DNA from: Lampris incognitus
Taxonomy: Eukaryota; Chordata; Actinopteri; Lampriformes; Lampridae
Assembly (NCBI RefSeq): GCF_029633865.1
Contig: NC_079219.1
Location: 51,836,916-51,900,915 of the forward strand
DNA: 64,000 nt
Direction: 5' to 3'
Positions 50,226-62,437 of the stretch are shown piece after piece. Position 1 is the stretch's first letter; each line of letters begins with the position of its first letter. The position numbers and the translations under genes were made by a program. The notes below the pieces were generated by a model. That model saw nothing but the letters and a program-made list of their open reading frames with translations. It was not told the origin of the DNA and ran no database searches.

Positions 50226-50669
50226 ATGTGTCTTATTAGTAGTTTACAGTAAGTTATGCGTTTCTTTTATTCAACCAACACTCGAACGAAAGCTTGTCGC
50301 TAGCTGCTGCTAGTGGTATGGTGATAGTAAAACTGTAAACTGTGTATTTAGCTAACGTTTCGAAGTTCAGCCATATGAAACGACGACGATGGCCCGAGGT
50401 GCGTCGTTTTTCACCCGAAAAACGGTGCGGGGGTGCAATGTAAACCTTTATTTCTAGTCTGGATCCGGGCTCGTGCAGGTCCCCCTCCCGCGCGCCACTA
50501 AAGGCGTCCGTCGCTGTACGCTCCGACGGCTGACGGAGCAGCGGTACAAGGTTCCTCAAGTGCGGCGTGGGTCGCCTCGCCCGGACGTCCCGGCGGTTTT
50601 GAATTTTAGACTGCTGCCAGTGAGCCACTTCCCAGGGAAATGTTGTTGGCTATATGAAGATAAACAAGT

Positions 50670-51532
50670 CTACTACTACTTTCGGCTGCTCCCGTTAGGG
50701 GTCGCCACAGCGGATCATCCGTTTCCATTTCTTCCTGTCTTCTGCGTCTTCCTCTGTCACACCAGCCACCTGCATGTCTTCCCTCACCACATCCATAAAC
50801 CTCCTCTTTGGCCTTCCTCTTCTCCTCTTCCCTGGCAGCTCCATATTCAGCATCCTTCTCCCAGTATACCCAGCATCTCTCCTCCACACATGTCCAAGCC
50901 ATCTCAATCTTGCCTCTCTTGCTTTGTCTCCAAACTGTCCAACCTGAGCGGTCCCTCTAATATAATCGTCCCTAATCCTGTCCTTCTTCGTTACTCCCAG
51001 TGAAAATCTTAGCATCTTCAACTCTGCCACCTCCAGCTCCGCCTCCTGTTTTTCGTCAGTGCCACTGTCTCCAAACCATATAACATAGCTGGTCTCACAA
51101 CCCTCTTGTAAACTTTCCCTTTAACTCTTGCTGGTACCCTTCTGTCGCAAATCACTCCTGACACACTTCTCCACCCACTCCAACCTGCCTGCACTCTCTT
51201 TTTCACCTCTCTACTGCACTCCCCGTTACTTTGGACAGTTGACCCCAAGTATTTAAACTCAAATGCCTTTGTCACCTCCACTCCTTGCATCCTGACCATT
51301 CCACTGTCCTCTCTCTCATTCACGCATAGGTATTCCGTCTTGCTCCTACTGACTTTCATTCCTCTTCTCTCCAGTGCATACCTCCACCTCTCCAGGCTCT
51401 CCTCAACCTGCACCCTACTCTCACTACAGATCACAATGTCATCCGCGAACATCATCGTCCATGGAGACTCCTGTCTGATCTTGTCCGTCAACCTGTCCAT
51501 CACCATTGCAAACAAGAAAGGGCTCAGAGCCG
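50670..51532 (-). mobile_element. RTE-type LINE, copy 3, with 16-bp target duplication
   Basis: 863-bp 5'-truncated RTE copy on the minus strand: RT FADDIVICSESRVQVEESLE, then FKYLGSTVQSNGEC, GWSGWRSVSGVIC, AELKMLRFSLGVTKKDRIR, LPGKRRRGRPKRRFMDVV, and an AGTAGTAG tail at the left end. ATGAAGATAAACAAGT flanks both sides (50654-50669 and 51533-51548), fixing the boundaries. Few lesions, so a fairly recent insertion. Confidence 0.92.
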
Positions 51533-51598
51533 ATGAAGATAAACAAGTATTACACGTAAATAAAAATCTCAGCCAGACGGAATAATATTGTAACGTGC

Positions 51599-51912
51599 CT
51601 TGGCTAGCGGGTCGAACCCTTTGGTCGACTGTGGTGCGTGATTTTTTTTCGCACCCGTTTTCGAGAGCGTTATTATTTTTCCCATCTCGATTCCGGGAAG
51701 ACCCGCCCCTAACCCCACCCGAACCCTATCCCTAACCCCACCCTAACCCTAACCTTAACCAACCTAACCAACGGAGGCAACGAGTACTAGCCAATCAGAG
51801 GCAGAGTTCCCGGAAAACGGGTACGAAAAAAAATCACGCGCCCGTGGTGCGGGAGACCCGGGTTCGCGTCCCGGCTGTGGCGGTTTCCGGGCTGCCCCTC
51901 GAATTCGCTATA
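51599..51912 (+). mobile_element. tRNA-bearing solo LTR, copy E, hit by a MITE
   Basis: Starts TGTAACGTGCCTTGG, ends GAATTCGCTATA, and is flanked by ATAT on both sides (51595-51598 and 51913-51916). Inside, at ~51646-51839, lies a small element with inverted ends (GCGTGATTTTTTTTCG, one mismatch over ~27 bp) and telomere-like CCCTAACC units in its middle. The 8-mer GTGGTGCG is repeated at 51641-51648 and 51844-51851. The LTR tRNA-like region continues after it (GGGAGACCCGGGTTCGCGTC). Confidence 0.8.
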
Positions 51913-52079
51913 ATATCCTCCTGCAAACTTTGGTATATAATGACGTAATGACAACGTGACAGTGTGAACACGTTAACATCGTCGCAGATAATTGTGTATG
52001 TTTCACAACCACTGCTGCGTCAGCCACAAGCTAACAAACAACATAAACAAATAAAGGCTGCGTACACTTACCATTCCGA

Positions 52080-52440
52080 TACGTCTGCTTAGTCACCGAC
52101 TTTGATGCACAACAGAGGCCGAGTCTGGGACGGACCGAGGCTCAATCATGTATGGCCGAATCTCTCCGATGTTCGCTCTAACGCCAGCCATCTAGATGCG
52201 CACCGCTCCGGTCAACCTAGTCCTAGAGCGAGCGGCGGTGGTGGGCGGGGCGTGAGGCCTGTAACATTTGCATATTCATATACCATGAATTTCTCAATGA
52301 GGGAGAAAGAGTAGACGTGCTTTCAGCCCCCTTTCAGACTTTTATTTGCTATTTATGAGGGGAAACCATGTTGAACAATATATTAATCATAGCAGAGTAT
52401 TTTTACATTTTCAAATGTGTCTGGAGGGGTACTTTAAGAT
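52080..52440. mobile_element. Dispersed repeat related to 21500-21880
   Basis: Shares, in order, GCGAGCGGCGG, ATTTGCATATTCATA, GAGTAGA(C/T)GTG and a GGAGGGGTACTT-like end with the earlier locus. The GC box and octamer-like ATTTGCAT look like promoter elements, but because they recur in both copies I assign them to the repeat. Confidence 0.45.
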
Positions 52441-52499
52441 CAACTGAGACCACTTAAAGTGACATGGTGTTGGGTCTCCCCCCCCCCCCCCCGTTAATC

Positions 52500-55400
52500 T
52501 ATTAAGCTCTGGAGTGTGTCCACTACAAATTGAGACCTCTGGTGCTTCAATGCACCACGTATTTCCCCTGCTATCCCCTCAGATGGTCTGGTAAGACACA
52601 TGGGCAGTATTGTCATAGTAAGAGTGGATGTGAGCCTTTATTCTCACACAGAAAGTGAGGCTCACTTCGAGACATGATAACAATGCACGTGGGATTTTAG
52701 ATGTGTTTTTCTTCAGTGATGGCTTGTCGGTGGTAGAGGTTACAGCAAGGTATGTACAGTCCACTGTTGAAGAAAAGAAATGTAAAATCCCACGTTCATC
52801 TTCATGCTTCGTAGAGAGCGTTGTTTCCTGTGCGTGAAGAAGCGATCACGTGTCGCTCGCTAAGTTAACTGGAAAATTAAGCAACTTTGCTTGAAGGCCA
52901 CTTTATAAACGAAACACTAACATGCTTAATGACCATTATCTCAATAGTTTAGAAACGAGGAATGATAAATGTTTGTTTCTAGCATTTCTGTAATGCACCG
53001 TAACCTGAAGCACACATGAACGCTTGATAGGTTAGCAAAACTGAAATTCAAGTAAAACAAGAGTTTCTTTGTCCCCCCGTAAGTCACCAGATCAGCGCTT
53101 CCCAAGGTCACGAGCAATCTCCAGAGTGCTGAGCTCAACGCGGGCCCCTCCATAGATGAGCCAGCCCATAGGCGCTCATCAATGATCACTTACTATCTGT
53201 CTCATCAACGGGCTTCTTTTAAGTGTCAGGAATATCTGGCTGCCGTATTCCACCGGCCGTGAGAGTGGACGTTAAGCTCTTCTGAGACTCTTACCTCCGG
53301 TTTTCCCATATAGCCCAGCACTTTAGATAATGAAAGCCAGGAGCAGCATCTCCATCGATTCCAGTAGCCACCACCCATCCCCCAGGCTCTCATCATCAAA
53401 GAACATACCATCAGCCGGGGGGTCATGACCCCTGTGTGTGTGTTCGACTGAGAGGAAGAGGAGGAGAGAATTTAGAGGGTGATAAATTCATAAACGGAAA
53501 TACGTTACCAAGGTGGTTACTGACCACATGGTAACCTATTCATCACGGGAAGGTATTTTATCTGAAGCCCTGTGAAAATCTATCGCTGTCTCTATCTGAC
53601 TGCTCACGTTGTCGACCGGTCTGTTTCCTCCTAAATGCTGAGTAAACACAATTTGCATTCACACACATATGAGGTAACACATGGCCGTGTGGCCACCACA
53701 CTTGTGTGTGAACTTGTCACAGTATATTGATTGTGGGTTTGTTTTTACTTCCGCCTGTGCACAATAGACATTACTAATAGGCCAAGTTTGATTGCACGCG
53801 GCTGTTCCTTCGCTCCACTGCATCCTTTTTTCTTCCTCTTTTTCACCAATGCTGCAGATCCCACATCTGTTTCCTGTTAAGAGCACTAACTGACAGTGCC
53901 CACCAAAAAAAAACAAAACCTGGAGCCAGTTCAGTTTCCCGAAATCCTTTGCTCCTGTCATATGACTGGGCCTCGCTGACTCAGACCAGTCACGGGCTGC
54001 ATCTGCTGCTTGTAACCAGACCTGGTACCGTAATAAAAAGAAGGGAGATTACGCCACGGCAAGAGCCATCTAACGCCCCGTTTTCTATATGCATCCTGAT
54101 CCATACATTAATGTACATACATTCTGCCCCCCCAGTTTGCATTGCGTAAGCCTAGGCAGCGATGGCAGCCGTCAGCTATATTTGTATAGCCCTACTTCTG
54201 GTTGGACTCAAGATCACAACGCATGTAGGTACGGATCGCCCCGGCCCAGCGTCTCTGCAGGGCCCTCCGGGTCCTCCGTTCACATTCAGCCGACTACATC
54301 TGGTGAAAGAGAGGGAAAGGATTTGATTCCGGATTTGAACTGCGTGCACTTTTCACTGACCGGTTCAGAGATTAGTGGCTTAGGAACCAAAGGAAAGCGG
54401 GTGGGGGTGGGGGTGTTAGAGCCTTGTTTGGATTCAAACAGATTAGATCCCGTTGTCTTTTTTAATTCCTTACGGAGGTTGTTTACTGGAAAAGAAGCCG
54501 GGTATCTGCAGTAAGGTTTGTTTGGTTTTTTTTGTACACTGCTTGTGCATCCTCCTGTATCTGAATGCAGTACACTACTTTACATCAGAGTACTCAGACG
54601 GCAGGATTTCTGTGTTTTCTATGTGGGTATCCTGCCGTGTTGTGCAGCTGAAGGTGGTGACAGAAGCGACGTGTTTCAAAGCAACAAACCTGCCGTTGTG
54701 TGTTTCATTTTGGCTTAATAATTCTAATTATTAATGAATTTAATCATAAAAACTGAATGCAAACCAAAACAAAAAGGAGGGATTGGCAAATATTCCAGGT
54801 TAAAAAGCACCAGGAAAAAAGAAAAGAAAACTGACTTGAGATGACAAGCTGACGTTCGGTGAGCGAAGGCCGGCTGTGCAGAGCCCGGACGCAGACAGGC
54901 CGTGCCGCTGCAGCCGGGTGGGATGGGAACTGAAGTGTTGTTTTGAACTCTGTCCCAGAACCGGGGGATTAAAGTCGTCATAATCCCCCAGTTGGGCAGC
55001 AGGAGATGCAATATAAAGTGTGTTATTAATGTGATTTAAACTATGCCGCGTTTTCTCCTGTCACGGCGAGCTCTGAGAGAAGGTGGAAAAAAAAGCAGGC
55101 GAGGGGGAATGATAACAAATGCTGGCTGTCTTTGGTGCAATTCAGGCAGTGCATTTTGTGCGCTTTAATGCACAAAGTTTGTTAAATGTGGGATCCGCGC
55201 CACCGTCGCCGGAAGACGGTCAGATTCCAGTCACAGTAGCATTGGATCAACATCGCTGACGCACTACAACTGTTTAAAATCCAGTCTCAATATTTGATTT
55301 AGGCTGCACAGAAGTCTGCGTGCTGCTCTCTTACCGGCGTGCTTCGTCTTCTTCCTTCACAGGTTTCCGTCAAATTCAGCCGAGTTCAGATCCCTCTTTT

Positions 55401-55640
55401 ACTGCCAGCAGGAAACATGAACCTCAAGATGAATTGTGACGTCAGAGCTCCTGCAAGAGTTTGAGGTTTGTCTTAAAAGCAGTGTCACATCACCTCTGAC
55501 AGGCTCCCTGCATACAGATGTTGAAATTGTCAGACGATAAAAATCAGCAGTCTTGGTAAATTCAAGTTCAAATTCAGCTTCTTTTTTTTTACTCTAAGCC
55601 AAGTAAATGTACACATACAGGTGATGTAAGTTGGGTTTTG
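52500..55640. other. Intergenic, no supported gene
   Basis: Only short open frames. One exon-like segment lies on the minus strand near 53294-53448. Homopolymers occur at ~52480 and ~55580. Nothing else can be named. Confidence 0.5.
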
Positions 55641-55686
55641 TTCAGCATAAATAAGATAAAGGGAATAAGCAGGACTGTGAAGAGCA

Positions 55687-55690
<4 letters not shown>

Positions 55691-55720
<30 letters not shown>
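55691..55720. repeat. (GT)n microsatellite
   Basis: Short perfect GT tract. A (CCCA)n run follows at 55849-55875. Confidence 0.9.
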
Positions 55721-55721
<1 letters not shown>

Positions 55722-56106
55722 TGGAGGGGGTTGCCTCTTCTTTGTTTGACTTTGCTGTTAAGATTTGTGAAGGTGTCTTGGCCTCATTCAGGGACCCTTC
55801 CGCGATAACGGGTGCTCGCTTATTATCCCTACTGAAACACCTGCTACCCCCCCACCCACCCACCCACCCACCCAAACCTAATTTGCATTAAAATCCAAGC
55901 CATGCAGAACAGACAAGTGCACCAATAAAAGGGCCCAAGAAAGAGCTACATCACATGTTCGGGGGTTTCTTAGACAGCTTCCTCTTTTGGGCATGGTTTC
56001 AAAGTTACAATTCTGAAAAATCATATGCAAAAAAATAAAATAAAATTCTGACACCTGCTATTGCTACCCCAGGAGGCGGCAACTACATGCAAGCTCATAA
56101 AAGATC

Positions 56107-56253
56107 TGTAGTGAATTCGGGGGGCAACCGGGAACCGCCGCAGCCGGGACGCCACCCCGGGTCTCCCGCACCACGGGCGGCTACGTTAACCAGTCGAGTA
56201 AAGGGCCCGACCCGTTAGCCACGGGCTAGCGAGTCTACCCATCCGTGGTTACA
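56107..56253 (-). mobile_element. tRNA-bearing solo LTR, copy F
   Basis: 147 bp. On the minus strand it runs TGTAACCACGGATGGG to GAATTCACTACA, flanked by GATC on both sides (56103-56106 and 56254-56257). The internal A-box-like TTTACTCGACTGGTTAACG is intact. The B-box region is altered (GGGGTGGCGTCCC). The best-bounded single LTR of the family. Confidence 0.85.
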
Positions 56254-56700
56254 GATCTTTACCAGTCGATAACTACAACGCCGATCTGCAACCCGGGGAA
56301 ACGCATGTTTCGCTTTGTTGGTGGAGGGGGGGGGTGCTGGGGGTGCTAATGCAGTGTACGCATTGGCAGTTCCTTTGTTTCAAACGGATTTCTGGGACGC
56401 ACCATTGCTCAAACACTGATGCAATTACTACATATCCCAGTAGGTGTCAGTATATTTGTGGTGAGAAGTGGCTTTGACGTGACGTCATCAGTGTTGTCAA
56501 GAAGCGAGGTTAAACCCACGAGCGGGCTGACGAGTCACTTATTTTTAAATTGTCCCGTACGCGAGCTGGTGTCAGAAGTGGCCGATTGGACACCGTCAGA
56601 GTAAGAAATGGCCGTTTGGACCGCCAGAACCATTTGGCTTCTCCCGTCCGGCTGAATGGCCAGTGCGGCGCCGTCGTTTCGATCGCTCTCGAGTGGCGTC

Positions 56701-56812
56701 GAAGCTAGCCGAGGGAAGCTAGCCGAGGGAAGCTAGCCGAGGGAAGCTAGCCGAGGGAAGCTAGCCGAGGGAAGCTAGCCGAGGGAAGCTAGCCGAGGGA
56801 AGCTAGCCGAGG
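56701..56812. repeat. 14-bp tandem repeat, 8 copies, in gag
   Basis: GAAGCTAGCCGAGG repeated exactly eight times (112 bp) inside the gag of the second Gypsy element. Because 14 is not a multiple of 3, the expansion shifts the frame and brings in TAG stops. Confidence 0.95.
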
Positions 56813-57215
56813 ACAGCGGGGAAGCGCGGGTCTACCGCTCTTCTGTGTTCGGCGATGCTGTGGGGCACTCGGACAGGGTTCGTCTAGAGTTCGACGACAC
56901 AACAGCGACGGCTAAATTTAGCGACCTTTTTGTTGCCTAAGCGAAACGTGATACACGAGAGAGCAGGCTTTCACAGATGCGCGGGGAAATGGCTGAAGCC
57001 TTTGTTAGAAACTTGTACGAGCTGGCACAATGCCGTGAGTTCTGAGGGGACTAAAGAAGAGCAAATAAGAGGCAGAAATGTTATTGGCTTATCGGACAAT
57101 GGCGTTTCTCAAAAGTTACAGCTGTAGCCAGATCTGTCGTTTGAAAGAGCTACCCGGATAGCACGCCAGAGTGAACAAATCAAGCAGCAGAACGCGAGTC
57201 TGCAGAGGACGCTGT

Positions 57216-57830
57216 GAGACGAGTGAGACAGCAGTTCCGTGCAAAAAAAAAAGGGCAGCAATGGCGAACAATGGTGGAGAAGGCTCGCCCGTGGGTGGGG
57301 AAAGCCCGTAGGATTATCAAAGACCCCAGCCACCCCAACTATGGACTATTTCAGCTGCTACTGTTAGGCAAGCGGTACCGCAGCCTCAAAGCCTGGACCA
57401 GTAGGCTCCGGAACAGCTTTTTCCACCAAGCAACCAGGCTTTTGAACAACGAACATTAAAGACACTAAGTCTGTCGCCGGACTGACTGATACTGACCTAT
57501 GGTCTTCAGGACCTACTATTGTTGCTGCCGTTAGGGGTCGCCACAGCGGATCATCAGCGTACACACACACACACACACACAAACACACACACGTACCTTG
57601 GAATACACAACTACACACATATGCACATTTATTAAGGCAGGGCCTACACACAGCATCGTACATACACCGCACACTATTCACTATTATTACTGCATTTTTA
57701 TTTTATTTTATTGTTATTTTATTGCTATTGTTGCTGCAATTTTGAGAAGCCGAAACACAAGAATTTTACTCTACGTGTACGAGGATGTAACAATGAAGGA
57801 TCTTGAAATCTTTGAATCTTGAAAGGCAGG
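57216..57830 (+). mobile_element. LINE 3' end inserted in Gypsy gag
   Basis: The C-terminal RT-downstream block KARRIIKDPSHPNYGLFQLL, RYRSLKAWTSRLRNSFFHQA, RLLN is followed by a non-coding 3' tail ending GAAATCTTTGAATCTTGAA. A CA tract lies at 57563-57592. It separates gag from the zinc knuckle of the host element. Confidence 0.72.
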
Positions 57831-59288
57831 GACATGGTGAGTCACGCTATAATAGACAGCATGGGAAAACACATCCCTGCCCAGCCAGGAACAAGAGGTG
57901 CAGAAAGTGCAATAAGATGGGACATTTTGAGGCAGAATGTCAAACAAAAATGATCAAAGAAGTGGCTCCGGTGTCCAGTAGTACAACAGACAGAAAGGGT
58001 ATGTTTTTCTTTGGAGCAGTAACTGAAGCTGTGTCAGCCATAACCAAGCAGCCATATTAAGAAAGTGACTCGTGGTGTTACCTGTAAATGGCAGCACTGT
58101 AGACTGTAAGAAAGACACAGGGGCAGACATCACTGTACTGTCACAGACTGCATTTAATAGACTGCCACAGCACCCACGATTGGTTACAACAGGGCCAAAA
58201 CCACCCGTCACCAGTCCCTGTGGTGAAGTGCAGTGTAAAGGCAAATTCCTGGCCACAAGTCACTGCAAAGGACAGAAATACCAATACTGGGTAACCGTCA
58301 TAAGGGGACCATACTCTCACAAGCAGCTGGGACACTGTTGCCAAGAGGATGGGTCTACTCATGAGAGTCGATTACATTGACACAGACATAATTGTTATGT
58401 TTGGGGATATAGGTCTGCTCAATTGTGACCCCCATCAAAATTGAACTGAAGGCTGATGGTGAGCCCTACACTCTGACGCTACACCATGTCCCGTTTCCCC
58501 TCCCGTCAAAAGTTTAGACAGAACTGAAGCATATGCTGGTCCTGGGCAAAATAGAGGAGGTCACTGAACTCACTGATTGGTGTGCCTCGATAGTTCCTGT
58601 GGAAAACAGATACCTAGATCAAGTGTGGGTGTGTGTAGCTCTAAAATGTTTGAACATGGCAGTTAAGTGAGAGAGGTACATCCTGCCAACTTTGGAGGAC
58701 ATTGCTCCAAAACTGGCTGGAATAAAGGTGTTCTCGACTCTTAATGCTTCATGTGGATTCTGGCAGATCCCCATGGATGCAAGCAGCCAAAAGCTGATGA
58801 CGTTCATAACCCCTATCGGTAGATTCTGCTTCCGTGGCTGCCATTTGGAACCACTACAGCTCCAGAAATCTTCCAAAGACAGATGTCAGTGCTGTTAAAG
58901 GGCCACGAGAGAGTTTTCGTCATGATGGACGACTTACTTATCTTTGGAGCAACTACGAAAGAGCCATCTAGCAACCAGCCATCTAGCCATCTAGCCAAGT
59001 GCATCCAATCACTGGCCTGCTCAAGAGAGAGTGAGTGGATATAGAGTGATGGGCGTTCAGCATGACAGGCATTCAACAAGGTTAAAGCCATGCTCGCCTC
59101 AACTCCAGCACTTGCATATTACAATCCCATTTGGAAAACTATTATCCTTAGCACGGATGCAAGCAGCTACAGCTTAGGGTGGTGTTATTACAGGAACATG
59201 ATGACGAGTTGCTAAAGATGAAGAGATACTCCCAAATAGAAAAAGATTGCTTGGCAGTTGTGTGGGCATATGAACATTTTGCACGCTA

Positions 59289-60728
<1,440 letters not shown>

Positions 60729-61254
60729 TTTAGGGCACGATAACGGGTTTACTAATTATTATAAACGGAGGAATAAAATAAACAGCTCGTTACCAGATTC
60801 AGCTTAACCGGAAAGAGAGGTTTCTTTATTCGTGCTCCTGCACATATATAACAATCACTCAGGTGAGACATCACAGCGCCACCACTGGTCAGGAGGCAGT
60901 ACAAGTTAAATCACTGCATGAGAGCACAACAATCCCCACACAAATCAACACCCCCACTTGCTCTCATAATGCACAGTTCAAACACATTGTCACACTTGTC
61001 TGGCAAACTTGAACATCTGAACATCTGAAACATAAAATTACATTCCAAACATAAGATTCCCCAAATTCTCTATCTTAACCTTTGTCGCAGTCGTAACATC
61101 TGCCACCATCTCTGTTGTTGGACAATATTCTATGGCTATTTTGCTCTCATTGAGTGCTGATCGAACGAAATGAAATCGATTATTGACATGTTTACATCTC
61201 TTGCGATTTACGGGATTTTTGGATAAAGCAATGGCACCTTGGTTGTCCTCCAAG

Positions 61255-62049
61255 TGTTGTGGTTACACCGCCCCGAGCTGCCTCCCCGGCACGTTCAAGC
61301 CACTCCCCCCAGCTCGGACGTGCCGGAAACATCCGAGCGCTCGGCTCGCGCTCTGAGGAGACGAGCGCTGCACTGCGCCAGGTGTTTGCCATCATCCATC
61401 AGGCACACCTGCGGCAATCAGGCAGCCCTCTACAAGAGGTCTCCCAGAACACCACTCCGGGCTTCGACGTACTGAACCCTGCGGTAAAGCTCTGACAAGC
61501 CCTCCAGCGGTCCTTGCCCGCTTGCAAGTCCGTTTATTCCCCAGTGTCTAATATTCGTGTCTCTCTGTTTCCTCCCAAGACTCTCTCTCCGCGACTTCCA
61601 CGGCTCCCCCGTCCCCAGCGACCCCCCCCCGTGTCTCTCTACCTGGACCCCCCCCTTCCGGACTTGACTACCTGGATCCCGGACTTCCTCGGACAACCCC
61701 TTTTGGATCACGGACTGGACTTGCTTGCCAGGTGCACGCACATTATTCAACACCTCCTTGTCATTTACATACCGCACCACACAAAGGCTGAAAACACTCA
61801 CACATAGTCATATACGCAAACCACTGGACACCAACATAGTTTATTCACACATCCCACTAACCGAACGTTTTTTGCACCATACAACCCCCCTCCCCCTATT
61901 CCATTTATTATTTAGTGGCAGTATTTATCTCCCTACCTTGTTATTCCCCTTCCCCAATAAAACCGCCTTTTGGATTTTGAACTGTCATCCTGTGTCTGTC
62001 TGCCTTGGGTTTCGCCACACGGGTCGGGTTCTGGTGCGTGAGCATAACA
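61255..62049 (+). mobile_element. Solo LTR (795 bp) in Copia RNase H
   Basis: Starts TGTTGTGGTTACACC, ends GTGAGCATAACA, flanked by CCAAG on both sides (61250-61254 and 62050-62054). CCAATAAAACCGCC near 61955 is a polyadenylation-type signal in plus orientation. Removing it rejoins the Copia reading frame (PVKVL to EDNQGA). Confidence 0.88.
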
Positions 62050-62118
62050 CCAAGACTTTGACGGGTACATATTTGCACTCACTATCTATCCCATTAAACA
62101 GTTCTACTGTGGCAGGAT

Positions 62119-62437
62119 AAAAACACAGGAGACGAAGGCGAGTTTGAACTTTATTCCTCAGCTCCAAAACCAAACTGCAACAAGAACAAGCTTGCACCAG
62201 AGAGCCCGGGAACGTAAACCACGTTCACGGCCCTGCTGGGTGAGAGGCTTAGCCCCTAGTGTCCGCCACAGTACAAGATCTAGACCAGGGGTGGCTAACC
62301 ATGTGCCATGGAGAGCCATGTGTATGCAGGTTTTCATTCCAACCCGACTCCACACCAGGTGGTTTCCCTGATACATTATTCCTCTTTGGTTGAAGGGTTG
62401 CTAATTAGTGAAATCATCTGGTGTGGAGCCCAAAACA
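62119..62437. mobile_element. Further insertion(s) in Copia RNase H
   Basis: Non-Copia DNA replaces part of the RNase H. 62282-62425 begins ACCAGGGGTGGCTAACCATG and contains GCAGGTTTTCATTCCAACCC, recalling an abundant teleost repeat of unknown class. The 62119-62281 part is not recognised. Confidence 0.5.

Noticed and set aside
52200-52330. Host-gene promoter (GC box plus octamer ATTTGCAT)
   Set aside because: The same blocks in the same order occur at 21.6 kb, so they belong to a dispersed repeat.
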